A DNA stretch of 64,000 nucleotides, taken from contig NZ_NNBK01000002.1 of assembly GCF_002803075.1 (NCBI RefSeq), positions 62,001-126,000 of the forward strand, read 5' to 3'. The notes beneath the pieces were generated by a model. It made no database searches, was not told the DNA's origin, and saw only the letters and a program-made list of their open reading frames with translations. The DNA is from Streptomyces sp. CB01373 (GTDB taxonomy: Bacteria > Actinomycetota > Actinomycetes > Streptomycetales > Streptomycetaceae). This document shows positions 8,328 through 16,457 of the stretch, piece by piece (the first letter of the stretch is position 1; every line of letters begins with the position of its first letter). Made by a program: the position numbers and the translations under genes.

Positions 8328-9506
8328 ATGGCAGCAGGACGACAGCGGCGCGCGGAAGCCGAGACGTTCACGGCCCGGTTGAAGATGCAGTGGCACCGGG
8401 CCCGAGTCGGCGTGCGCAGAGCCGCCGTCGACTACTTCCGCGGGGACGGCTCGGACTGGATCGCGCTCGGCGGTCTGCTGCTGACCATCCCGCTGATCCT
8501 GGCGCTGACGCTCGCCAACTCGGTGTGGTTCTCGCCGGTCGCGCTGGTGCTGCCCATCGTCGCCGGCGGGCTGCTGCTGCGCCCGGCGAGCCTGCTCGGC
8601 CTGTACGCCGCCGCGGCCACGGCGCTGATCGTGGAGTCGGTGCGGCTCGGGCCGTACACCGAGGGACCGTCCCGGGTGACCCCGGGCGTGGTGCTCGTGG
8701 TCGCCGCCTGCGGCTTCTTCGGGCTGATCATCGCCCAGTTCCGCAGCCGGGTCGGCGTGCCCTGGCGGCGCGGCGGCACCATGCTGTTCGACCTGCGTGA
8801 GCGCATCCGCGTCCAGAGCAAGCTGCCGCAACTGCCCGGCGGCTGGCACCACGAGATGGCGCTGCGCCCGGCCGGCGGCCAGTCCTTCTCCGGCGACTTC
8901 GTGGTCGCCGCCCGTACGAACGGCGGCCGCACCCTGGAGGTCGTGCTCACGGACGTGTCCGGCAAGGGCATGGACGCGGGCTCGCGGGCGCTGCTGCTGT
9001 CGGGCGCGTTCGGCGGTCTGCTCGGCAGCCTGCCCCCGCACGCGTTCCTGCCCGCCGCCAACGGCTATCTGCTGCGCCAGGACTGGGACGAGGGCTTCGC
9101 GACCTCCATCCATCTGGTGCTGGACCTGGACTCCGGCGACTACGAGCTGTACTCCGCGGGGCACCCGCCGGGCCTCCAGCTCAGCGCGGGCAGCGGCCGC
9201 TGGGAGGAGAAGGCCGCCGAGGGCCCGCTCCTCGGCGTGTACGGCGGCGCCCAGTTCGACCCGGTCAAGGGCTCCCTGCGCGCCGGGGACGTCCTGATGC
9301 TGTTCACGGACGGCCTGGTGGAGACGTCGGACCGGGACATCGTCGAGGGCATCGACCGCCTCACGGGCGAGGCCGACCGCTATGTCGCCGGCGGCTTCCA
9401 CGGTGCCGCCTGGCACCTGATCGAGGCGGTGGCGAAGGACGTCAACGACGACCGCGCCCTGCTCCTGATCTGCCGCGAGGGCCCCACGGCGCTCGTGGCA
9501 CGCTGA
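8328..9506 (+). CDS. Membrane PP2C-family protein phosphatase (SpoIIE/RsbU type)
   Basis: A 392-residue protein. Residues 43-140 hold about four membrane helices, followed by a SpoIIE-type PP2C domain with the metal-binding motifs SGDFVV and VLTDVSGKGMDAG, then ELYSAGHPPG and the late motif FTDGLVE. Such enzymes dephosphorylate Ser or Thr on anti-anti-sigma factors, linking a membrane signal to a sigma-factor switch; no such partner gene is adjacent. A TAGGGT element ends 9 nt before the ATG, so the leader is very short. Confidence 0.88.
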   Translation: MAAGRQRRAEAETFTARLKMQWHRARVGVRRAAVDYFRGDGSDWIALGGLLLTIPLILALTLANSVWFSPVALVLPIVAGGLLLRPASLLGLYAAAATALIVESVRLGPYTEGPSRVTPGVVLVVAACGFFGLIIAQFRSRVGVPWRRGGTMLFDLRERIRVQSKLPQLPGGWHHEMALRPAGGQSFSGDFVVAARTNGGRTLEVVLTDVSGKGMDAGSRALLLSGAFGGLLGSLPPHAFLPAANGYLLRQDWDEGFATSIHLVLDLDSGDYELYSAGHPPGLQLSAGSGRWEEKAAEGPLLGVYGGAQFDPVKGSLRAGDVLMLFTDGLVETSDRDIVEGIDRLTGEADRYVAGGFHGAAWHLIEAVAKDVNDDRALLLICREGPTALVAR

Positions 9507-9518
9507 CACACTGGGCAT

Positions 9519-10001
9519 GTGACCGGCACACCCCGCACCCCGCGCACCCTGTCCCTGGCCGAGGTCGAGACCGTGGCCAGGGCCGCTCACGAGGGGCAGA
9601 CCGACAAGGCGGGCCGGCCCTACGCCGAGCACCTGAGGGCCGTCGCCGAAGGCGTGCGCTCCCGGGGCGGTGACGGCGAACAGATCGCGGCGGCCTGGCT
9701 GCACGACTCCGTGGAGGACGGCGTCCTGTCCGAACGGTGGCTGTGCGAGGCCGCGCTGAGCCGCCGTACGAAGGACATCGTGCGCGCGGTCACCAAGCGG
9801 GCGGGGGAGGAGCCGGAGGCGTACGCGCGGCGGATCCTCGCCACGCCCGGGGCGTTGCTGGTGAAGGAGGCGGACCTGGCGCACAACGCCGACCCGGCCC
9901 GCCTCGCGGTCCTCGACGAGGCCACCCGCACCCGGCTGACCGGGAAGTACGCGCGGATGCGTGCACTCCTCGGTCTCCCGGACGGTCCCCTCAGGCGCTG
10001 A
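9519..10001 (+). CDS. Small HD-domain phosphohydrolase (SpoT/MESH1-like)
   Basis: A 160-residue single-domain HD protein. Metal and catalytic residues are visible as His24 (in AAHEGQTDKAG), HDSVED at residues 62-67 and Asp near 109 in KEADLAHNAD. The order matches the hydrolase domain of SpoT and small alarmone hydrolases, so (p)ppGpp-like nucleotides are possible substrates, but the function is inferred. CACACT at 9507-9512 ends 6 nt before the GTG, overlaps the end of the PP2C gene and suggests a leaderless transcript. The 3' end overlaps the convergent acyltransferase by 11 bp. Confidence 0.8.
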   Translation: MTGTPRTPRTLSLAEVETVARAAHEGQTDKAGRPYAEHLRAVAEGVRSRGGDGEQIAAAWLHDSVEDGVLSERWLCEAALSRRTKDIVRAVTKRAGEEPEAYARRILATPGALLVKEADLAHNADPARLAVLDEATRTRLTGKYARMRALLGLPDGPLRR

Positions 10002-11175
10002 CCGAGCCGGCCTTTGCCGGCTGCGGCCGCTGTGCCTCCCGGCGCTCGCGGGCCTGCTCGCCCGCGTCCTGCCGGAAGGCCCACTTCATCTCCGGTTCCA
10101 TCACGCAGCGGAAGACCCGCCGCACGGGTCCCGTGCACAGCAGGGTGACGACCGACGCCGCCAGGACGGCGACGAGGATCTCGCCGAGCGGGCCGTGCAG
10201 CCAGGCATGGTCGAACCAGCCCTGGTAGTCGGCGCCCTTCAGTACGAAACCGTGCAGCAGATAGCCGTACAGCGTGCCCGCGCCGAGCGCCGTGAACCAC
10301 GTCCGGCGGCCCGGCACCCAGGCGAAGAAGCAGGCGGTCAGAACCAGCGAGCAGCCGAACAGCGCCAGCGTCATCACCGGGCCGACCCACCAGGGAGCGG
10401 CCAACGACTGTGCCGCGTCACGGTGGTAGAACCAGTCGGAGTTCATCCGCGGCACCGCCCACCAGCCGACGCACAGCGCCATCGCCACCACCGGCACCGA
10501 CGCGATCCGCACCGAGCGGCGCCGCACCAGCTGGAAGTGCTCGGGCTTCATCACCAGACCCAGCACGAAGAACGGCAGGAACTGAAGAACCCGCTGGAGG
10601 TCCAGGTCGTTTCCGATGCTCGGGCTGAGCGACGCCAGCATCGCGACGCCGAGCGCGACCGGCAGCGGCCAGCGGACCTGCTTCCACAGCGGGGTGGTCA
10701 GCCGCCAGACGAACAGGGCGCACAGGAACCAGGTCAGGTATCCCGGCGAGAGCAGGCTGATCTGCTGATCCGCGTCGCCGCCGACATAGCGCTGGTAAAG
10801 GGGGTACGCGGTCTCGAAGACGATGTACGGCACGACGACGCCGGTGATCAGCCGCCGGAGCCGGTCGGGCCGGGTGTCGAAACTGCGGGAGAAGAACCCG
10901 GAAATGATGATGAACGCCGGCATGTGGAAGGCGTACACGACCATGTACAGGCCTTCCAGTACGCGGCTGTCGCCCTTCAGAGGCTCCCAGGAGTGCCCCA
11001 TCGCGACCAGCAGAATCGCCAGGTACTTGGCGTTGTCGAAGAATGCGTCGCGCCGCTTGACCTGGCTTCCGCCCGACTCGGCGGACGCGCGCGGACTCGG
11101 CACTCCGGAGGCCGACGACGGTGCCGGGGGTGGCGACGTGCTGTTCTGGCCGGGGGAGGGGTCAGCGCGAAACAT
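9991..11175 (-). CDS. Acyltransferase 3 family membrane protein
   Basis: About 394 residues with 10-11 membrane segments. FFDNAKYLAILLVAMGHSW carries the conserved His and the start of the AT3 domain, as in fucose 4-O-acetylase-like proteins. The first 40 residues are Pro- and Ser-rich and cytoplasmic; the last 40 are charged. AT3 proteins move acyl groups onto sugars, peptidoglycan or lipids at the membrane; the acceptor is unknown. I chose the ATG at 11175 because TAGGGT (minus strand, 11188-11183) ends 7 nt before it. An in-frame ATG at 11199 would add 8 residues but would lie upstream of that -10 box. Confidence 0.8.
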   Translation of the reverse strand: MFRADPSPGQNSTSPPPAPSSASGVPSPRASAESGGSQVKRRDAFFDNAKYLAILLVAMGHSWEPLKGDSRVLEGLYMVVYAFHMPAFIIISGFFSRSFDTRPDRLRRLITGVVVPYIVFETAYPLYQRYVGGDADQQISLLSPGYLTWFLCALFVWRLTTPLWKQVRWPLPVALGVAMLASLSPSIGNDLDLQRVLQFLPFFVLGLVMKPEHFQLVRRRSVRIASVPVVAMALCVGWWAVPRMNSDWFYHRDAAQSLAAPWWVGPVMTLALFGCSLVLTACFFAWVPGRRTWFTALGAGTLYGYLLHGFVLKGADYQGWFDHAWLHGPLGEILVAVLAASVVTLLCTGPVRRVFRCVMEPEMKWAFRQDAGEQARERREAQRPQPAKAGSVSA

Positions 11176-11199
11176 GTCAGGCACCCTAGCGTTGTCCAT

Positions 11200-11660
11200 G
11201 GAGATCAGCGAAACCCCCTGGTCCTATTCCTGGCTATTGGCTTCGGCTACCCCGGAATGGGCCGAGCCGGCATGACTGCCGGAGTGACGGTCGACACATC
11301 GCACGTGCGCTCACCTCGCCTCGAGCGCCCCCAATGTCAGTATTCGTCCCCATGAGTTGGGGCAAGCGGTCCCGCCTTCCATGGTTATTCGAATTCCCTG
11401 CGAACACGATGTGTGCGTCCGGAAACGATCTCTCCGAATTCCCGCACGGAAGGCGCCGCGACAGTGTCGAATTGCCGCGTGCGGCAGGGGGGATGAAGGG
11501 CGAGGCCGCATGCGGACCCGGCGTCCGCGGCGCCGCCGGGGGCCGATGATGTGTCAGCCGCCGCATACGGCGGCCCGGTTGGTGGCACGATGGTTCCAGC
11601 GGGGTGCGCGGGGTGGCGTCCGCGGGCCGGGAGAGCGACCGACCGAGGGTGTGATCAGTT
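11200..11660. other. Intergenic region without a convincing gene
   Basis: About 460 bp between the acyltransferase and the small membrane protein. Overlapping open frames cross it in several phases but none has family similarity or a good start. It contains two copies of a CGAATTCCC element (around 11390 and 11434) and a short hairpin GCCGCCG-CATA-CGGCGGC near 11560. I assign no function. Confidence 0.4.
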
Positions 11661-11855
11661 GTGGCCATTTCACTGTCAGTGGTGCTGCTGTTGGCGATCA
11701 TCCTGGTGGTGCTGCTCCGAGGCGGAACCATCAAGGCCGGGCCGGCCATCGTCGCCATCCTCTTCGGCTTCTTCCTCGCCTCCACCGGAATGGCGCCGTC
11801 GATCGAGCGCTTCCTGAACTCGATAGCGCACACGATCAACTCGATCAGTTTCTGA
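11661..11855 (+). CDS. Conserved small membrane protein, function unknown
   Basis: A 64-residue protein that starts with GTG. Two hydrophobic segments (LSVVLLLAIILVVLL and AGPAIVAILFGFFLASTG) are joined by a short basic turn, and the tail IERFLNSIAHTINSISF is amphipathic. I recognise it as a recurrent small Streptomyces membrane protein but know no function. It has no clear Shine-Dalgarno sequence. Confidence 0.65.
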   Translation: MAISLSVVLLLAIILVVLLRGGTIKAGPAIVAILFGFFLASTGMAPSIERFLNSIAHTINSISF

Positions 11856-11958
11856 CGAGAGCATGCCCGGCCCTGAGTCGTGCGATTGCCCTGGCTGCTG
11901 CCGTTCGGCACCGCTGGCGTCTCCGGGATGACCGCGCCGCTCTCGGGCCACCTGTCCC

Positions 11959-12390
11959 GTGCCCTCGAAGCTCCGGGGGAGCCGCCGCTGCGGCCGCTGC
12001 CGCCGGTCGCCGCGGAACTCCTGCGCTCCCGTCGGCAAGGCCCTGCACCCCGAGGAACTCGTCGGGCCCGGCTCGATGCACGAGGAGGCCGGCCGCGACC
12101 TGCTTCTGGAACGTGGCTTCCAGTCGGCCCTGGCCCGGTTCGCCGCCACCCACGCGAGCTGGGACGGCCCCGCCGCGACGATCGAGGAACTCCTGGTCAG
12201 CACGGCCGACAAGGTCTGGAAGGACAAGCGCGTCCCGCACCTGGAGGACAGGCTCGTCCGGGAACTCGCCTCGGCGACGGGGCGGGAGCCGTGGGAGGAG
12301 TACCTCGCACTCGACGATTCGCCCGTCCGGCTCGGGGCGGACGCCGGCCGTCGCCTGGCCTTCCAGTCGGCGTTCCCGGTCCGGCCCTGA
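11959..12390 (+). pseudogene. HD-domain phosphohydrolase remnant, N-terminus lost
   Basis: From about position 12038 the reading frame gives KALHPEELVGPGSMHEEAGR, then RFAATHASWDG, ELLVSTADKVWKDKRVP and REPWEEYLALDD, the C-terminal two thirds of a cytoplasmic HD phosphohydrolase. The preceding sequence gives low-complexity Arg/Ala translations in every frame, and the first HD motif is absent, so the 5' part is deleted or scrambled. It ends about 100 bp before the left attachment site. It could be an annotated short protein in some pipelines; I judge it inactive. Confidence 0.55.
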
Positions 12391-12438
12391 CCCGTCGGGC
12401 CGGCCGGAAGAGCCACCGCTCGCGATCCCTGGAAACGA

Positions 12439-12480
12439 TCAGGGCCAGGTCGGAGGAAACATCCTCCGACCTGGCCCTGA
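12439..12480 (-). terminator. Terminator-type hairpin at the left element end
   Basis: A perfect 19-bp stem (12439-12457 with 12462-12480) closes a 4-nt loop. Almost the same hairpin follows the intact tRNA-Gly at 17534-17574. On the minus strand this is the tRNA terminator, so this copy is probably the original host one, cut off from its tRNA by the insertion. Confidence 0.8.
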
Positions 12481-12488
12481 ATCATCTG

Positions 12489-12531
12489 GAGCGGGCGACG
12501 GGAATCGAACCCGCGTAGCCAGTTTGGAAGA
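12489..12531 (-). repeat. Left attachment site (tRNA-Gly 3' fragment)
   Basis: These 43 bp equal the end of the intact tRNA gene at 17583-17625, running from just past the discriminator base into the anticodon loop. Identity stops exactly after the GGAAGA of the anticodon loop, so strand exchange probably took place in or near the anticodon stem-loop. Confidence 0.9.
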
Positions 12532-12766
12532 TCGCGTAACCGGATGGCGTCTGACCTGGCAAGGCGCTCACCTGCGGCTTCGTGTGTCATTCCCCGTGGC
12601 TCCCTCCGGCGTCCCGTTACGTGCCGCTCCTTCGGGCACGTGAGGGGCACAGAGGTCACCATGGCCTCAGGTGCGAGGGAAGAGGCCGCGATGCCCGCAG
12701 CGGCTCCGTGGTCACGATCTCAGTACATCAGAGACTGGAGTCTCTAGCGGCTGCCAAGATCGGCCT

Positions 12767-13447
12767 ATGTCGGTTGACGAGAGCGGCAAGGGTGATAGAG
12801 GGACGATGTCCTCGAACGCCCGTGCGACACGTAGGTGGGTGCTCCGCCTCGTCAGCGGGCTTGTGGGTGTGGTTGTCACCGTAGGAGTCATATGGCGCAT
12901 GAGTGAGCGAGACGGTCGACCGTCCGGCCCCGCCTTCCCTGCCACAGGTGCGGCAGAAGCATCGGTCGCCGGTAGCACCCGGGCTGTGCCGCCTCAGACA
13001 TGGATCCGTCTCGATGCCGCTGAGCGGTGTAGGTACTGGTGGCGGACCGGATTCGTGACGTTGGTTTTCGTCGGCTGGACGGTGGTGGCTGGGTTCTCTG
13101 AACCGGCCGCTGAGCGGTGGTGGTGGATCGGCGGCGGCGTCGTGTTTTACTCGCTCATACTCCTCTCGATGGTCAACCAAGGGACCGGTGCGACGCTCCT
13201 CACGTCCGAGGGCCTGGAGTTCCACACCTTCTTCAGTCGCAGATCAGTGCCTTGGAGCGAGGTTGCGGGGATTGAGGAGCGTTGCCGCACAGGACGGAGT
13301 GGTACGTGGTCGGATGTGCGTGTCGTCCGAGTTCGCGGAAGGGCGCTCACGGTTCCGGGGGCCTTCACTGCTCGCATGCACGATCCCAAGTTCGAGGCGA
13401 AGTTGGCGACGGTCCGCGAGCACAGGACTCGCGCAGCCGATAGCTAG
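12767..13447 (+). CDS. Element-encoded membrane protein with a PH-like C-terminal domain
   Basis: A 226-residue protein with three hydrophobic segments (WVLRLVSGLVGVVVTVGVIW near residue 23, then TGFVTLVFVGWTVVAGF and WWWIGGGVVFYSLILLSMV). They are followed by a soluble end (LEFHTFFSRRSVPWSEVAGI ... VRVRGRALTVPGAF) that resembles the bacterial PH-like domain found in small actinobacterial membrane proteins. An alternative start is the ATG at 12806, which has GAGGGA just upstream. The role is unknown, and it is the first gene inside the left end of the element. Confidence 0.6.
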   Translation: MSVDESGKGDRGTMSSNARATRRWVLRLVSGLVGVVVTVGVIWRMSERDGRPSGPAFPATGAAEASVAGSTRAVPPQTWIRLDAAERCRYWWRTGFVTLVFVGWTVVAGFSEPAAERWWWIGGGVVFYSLILLSMVNQGTGATLLTSEGLEFHTFFSRRSVPWSEVAGIEERCRTGRSGTWSDVRVVRVRGRALTVPGAFTARMHDPKFEAKLATVREHRTRAADS

Positions 13448-13548
13448 GACCGCATCAGGTAGTTGACAGGGCGAACGTTGGCTGATGCGGCACTAGCAGT
13501 CGTTGCAACACGTTGGTCGTGGTGTGTGGCTGGCTAAAAGGTCTTGCT

Positions 13549-13833
13549 TCACTTCCCGTCGGTGTCAGCGGGAAGTGAAGCGTCTTCGTGCGCTGGGTCT
13601 TCGGCTGGGGCGCGGTAGCGGCCCATGCTCGCCGCGATCAGAACGCCTCCGACCGGAGCTGCGAGTCCAAAGGCCAGCGGGGCCAGCGGGCTGTCTTTCA
13701 CCAGGTTGACCAGGACAGCCCAGCCGACCAGGGCGGCGATGAGCACGGGATGTCGGATGATGTGCCGCGCCATGATCTTCAAGCGCTGGCGTCCGCGGGC
13801 GCGGGTGAGTTGTTCCCACTCTGACGCTGCCAT
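13549..13833 (-). CDS. Small membrane protein, function unknown
   Basis: A 94-residue protein with two hydrophobic segments (HPVLIAALVGWAVLVNLV and LAPLAFGLAAPVGGVLIAAS), a basic N-terminus and an acidic C-terminus. TAAGCT (minus strand, 13845-13840) ends 6 nt before the ATG, so the start looks leaderless. I recognise no family. It lies inside the integrative element. Confidence 0.55.
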   Translation of the reverse strand: MAASEWEQLTRARGRQRLKIMARHIIRHPVLIAALVGWAVLVNLVKDSPLAPLAFGLAAPVGGVLIAASMGRYRAPAEDPAHEDASLPADTDGK

Positions 13834-13933
13834 GCCATCAGCTTAGGGTCAGCCCACTCCTCAGCTCAGCGAGCCATGCCTGTAGTCGGGAGCCGTAGAC
13901 TCCGGGTCGGCTGATCCTCGGGCAGGGGGAACT

Positions 13934-14212
13934 ATGCGGCATCGGCTCACTGAGCGCACGTGGAACTGGAGCGTGCGGCAGAAGGTTGCGGTCTATCTGG
14001 TCTCGCAAGCCCTGCTGCTGTGGGTGGTAGTGGCTGTGGTGGTCGGCGGGGGCATCGGTGTGCCGCTCCCTGTCTGGGTTGGCATGTGGTGCGGCCCTGC
14101 GCTGGGTGGGCTCGTAGGAGTTTGGCGGGGCGCGAGGGATTTCAGTGACCGAGTCAAGGCGACGGGCGCCGGCCGACAAGAGGACGGCGCCCGAACGAGG
14201 CCAAGGCTTTGA
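13934..14212 (+). CDS. Small membrane protein, function unknown
   Basis: A 92-residue protein with two hydrophobic segments (VAVYLVSQALLLWVVVAVVV and VWVGMWCGPALGGLVGVW), preceded by a GGGGGAA ribosome-binding site. The C-terminus is hydrophilic and basic. No family is recognised. It is divergent from the gene at 13549-13833 and may be cargo of the element. Confidence 0.5.
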   Translation: MRHRLTERTWNWSVRQKVAVYLVSQALLLWVVVAVVVGGGIGVPLPVWVGMWCGPALGGLVGVWRGARDFSDRVKATGAGRQEDGARTRPRL

Positions 14213-14429
14213 GGTCTGTGATCATCCTTATCAGGTCGATCACAGGGGTTTGCCAACGTCGACCAACCGCCCCTGCGCCTCGGCCGATCGTTCGCTGGGG
14301 GCCGGTCTCGACCGCTGCCGTACGCGCTTGTTGGTGTCAGCCGTTGGTGTCAGCCGCCGCAGGTGGTCTTGACAAGTGCCTGTCTCGTTCAGCAGGGGCA
14401 ACGGTTTGGCGACCGCCCCACCAACCCCC

Positions 14430-14846
14430 TCATTGACCAGGAGTCGCCGCGCCTTCTGGGACGTCTGTGGCACGCTGGGCGGTCACCAAGTACCCCGCGA
14501 ATCGGACGTCTGGTCGAGCCTCTGCCCACCCATCCGCTTCCTCGACTGGAACCAACACGGTTGTGCCCCGAACCGGCTGGTGCACGTTGGCCGTGCCGCC
14601 TGGGGACACCTCGTAACGGCAGTGCACCTCGGCGACTGTCAGCACCTTCAACCAGGTCGGCGCCTGCTCCTCCTGGTCGTGATGCTCCTCGCGGAAGTCG
14701 ATCTCAGCCGCACGGTCGGTACCGACGACGTCGGCGTAATCCTCCGAATCGACCTCCAGCAGCCTCCACGAGACAACATCCCCCGGCGTGAAGCTCTCGC
14801 CACAGCACTGGATCTGCCAGTCATCGACCCAAATCGTCAACGTCAT
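14430..14846 (-). CDS. DUF6578-like protein
   Basis: A 138-residue soluble protein beginning MTLTIWVDDWQIQCCGESF, with VVSWRLLEVD, EIDFREEHHD, a central EVHCRYEV and a late ADGWAEARPDVRFAGYLV. This pattern matches the Streptomyces family I know as DUF6578, whose function is unknown. GACAAT (minus strand, 14858-14853) ends 6 nt before the ATG and TGGTGA lies 17 nt further up, giving a complete leaderless promoter. It sits inside the integrative element. Confidence 0.7.
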   Translation of the reverse strand: MTLTIWVDDWQIQCCGESFTPGDVVSWRLLEVDSEDYADVVGTDRAAEIDFREEHHDQEEQAPTWLKVLTVAEVHCRYEVSPGGTANVHQPVRGTTVLVPVEEADGWAEARPDVRFAGYLVTAQRATDVPEGAATPGQ

Positions 14847-15060
14847 GCCGCCATTGTCTGCCGAGTGACCTGTGCTCACCAGGGCTTTTGTACATCACCC
14901 ACGCAGACCCAAACCCACCACTCACCCCAGCTCCCATCCCGTCCGCCGTCGACCCACACACCGTGGAGCGGGCGTGGTTCAGGGCGTCAAGGTGGAGCGC
15001 GCGACTGTACGAACGACCTTGACGCCCTGGGCCGCGTCTGCTCGGCTCTGCGGTCAGCGT

Positions 15061-15417
15061 TTCGGGTCCGATCTCGGCAAGGGTGCGACCGCTTTGCGGG
15101 CTCAGCTCACCGGCCGGGTTGTGCATCGGGTCAACGACAAGCAGACCGCCGAGATGGGCTTGGGCGACATCGCCCCGGACGCGGTGGCTGCGGTCACCAC
15201 GATCCGCCCGGACCGCCCCGGCATCGCGGTCGCCGGTGACTCGTCTGGCCGTTGGTCCCGCATCCGCACCCCCGGGATCAGCCCCGACGAAGCAGCGGCC
15301 GTCTGCCGCGACTTCGCCGACCTGACACCGGAACTGCGCTTCCTCGCCCCGTTCCGGCCCGTCTCCCAGCTCGCATCGGATGCGGAGACCGTACCGGCCC
15401 TGCCCGTCACCACGTAG
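15061..15417 (+). pseudogene. Truncated FtsK/TraSA-like transfer protein (C-terminal remnant)
   Basis: The frame gives LRAQLTGRVVHRVNDKQTAE, then MGLGDIAPDAVAA, GIAVAGDSSGRWSRIRTPGI and PELRFLAPFRPV, ending at a TAG. This is the extreme C-terminus of the FtsK/SpoIIIE-type DNA translocase that moves double-stranded actinomycete elements between hyphae. The Walker A and B motifs and everything upstream are gone; sequence before about 15060 has no related frame. It cannot act as a translocase. Confidence 0.75.
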
Positions 15418-15500
15418 TCCCCGCCTGCTCTCCGGCCGGCGCGACCGCTTCGCGCTATGTCCCTACCCCTGCCATGCCTGAAGAAGGGAGATCCACCGCC

Positions 15501-15669
15501 ATGTGTGAGCCTGTCGACGACTTCCACCGCACCGTGTCCCTGCTCGTGGCCCTGGCCGTGTACACCCACGTCCCCGGCGCCGACCCGGAGTTCATCGACG
15601 CCGTGGGCCCCGCCCTGTCGGCCTCGCTGCCCGAGCCGCCGCCCGGCGTCTTCCCGCCCGGCTTCGACC

Positions 15670-15675
<6 letters not shown>
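15501..15675 (+). pseudogene. Truncated AICE-type small protein
   Basis: An ATG preceded by AAGAAGGGAG begins MCEPVDDFHRTVSLLVALAV, continuing to FPPGFDPRGG near 15675. After that the frame enters sequence that belongs, on the other strand, to the replication initiator, so the natural C-terminus seems to be lost at a rearrangement junction. I regard it as a small gene found between tra and rep in related elements, function unknown. The open frame itself runs on to 15737. Confidence 0.45.
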
Positions 15676-15810
<135 letters not shown>

Positions 15811-15886
15811 GGCGTGGTGGTGGCCGGGGTGTCGGTCACGGGCGCCGGGGCCGGAGCCGGGGCCGCGGGGGGCGGTGTCCGGGGGC

Positions 15887-16174
15887 GGGTTCCCCACCAA
15901 GTCCCGCCGCTACTCCACCACCCTCGGCGCCCTCCGCCAGACCCGCGCCGACTACCGCGCCGCCCAACAACGCCAAGCCCTCGGCCTGTCCGACCCCGAC
16001 GACGAGGACGCAGCGACCACCCTCACCCTCGCCCACTGGGCCTACGCCGGCCACGGCCACACCCCCGGCGAATCCTGGCTCGCCGCCAACATTCGCCGGG
16101 ACGTTCAACTCAGCCGCGAGATCGCCCGCGAAGAACTTGCAGACCCGCGTCAGGGAGGGGACGACCATGAATGA
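15887..16174 (+). pseudogene. C-terminal fragment of a RepSA-like replication initiator
   Basis: The frame reads GFPTKSRRYSTTLGALRQTR, then LTLAHWAYAGHGHTPGESWL and a tail rich in Glu and Arg ending DPRQGGDDHE. The TKSRRYSTTLxALR block is the conserved C-terminal signature of AICE replication initiators. The catalytic centre is missing. Its stop overlaps the xis start by 8 bp, the natural rep-xis-int order, so this side of the operon is still in place. Confidence 0.75.
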
Positions 16175-16457
16175 GCGATACCTCAGCGTTGACCAGGTCG
16201 CCGAGATCCTTGGTACGACCGTGCGCTTCCCCCGGCGCTTGATCGAGGAGCGTCGGATCACGTACGTCAAGCTTGGGCGTCACGTCCGGATCCCGGAGAG
16301 TGCCGTACGGGAGTTCATCTCCGCAAACACCGTGGAACCGCGCCGGTGCGCTCCGCGCCTCCGGGGGTGGCGGCCTGATGGCTGGGAAGCGTCGACAGTT
16401 CGGCAGGGTCCGCAAGCTGCCGTCCGGTCGATACCAGGCTCGATATGTCGGCCCTGA
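16167..16457 (+). CDS. xis: Excisionase with a MerR-type winged helix
   Basis: A 96-residue protein. Residues 1-55 (MNERYLSVDQVAEILGTTVR ... YVKLGRHVRIPESAVREFI) form the helix-turn-helix DNA-binding domain of the AlpA/excisionase type. It binds near the att sites and directs the integrase to excise. GGGAGGGG precedes the ATG. The C-terminal 40 residues, rich in Arg and Pro, overlap the first 80 bp of int in another frame and may be non-essential. Translational coupling with int is likely. Confidence 0.85.
   Translation: MNERYLSVDQVAEILGTTVRFPRRLIEERRITYVKLGRHVRIPESAVREFISANTVEPRRCAPRLRGWRPDGWEASTVRQGPQAAVRSIPGSICRP

Noticed and set aside
11357..12643. 428-codon open frame spanning the small membrane gene, the HD remnant and the left attachment site
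   Set aside because: Composition is Arg/Pro-rich, it crosses unrelated features and shows no domain.
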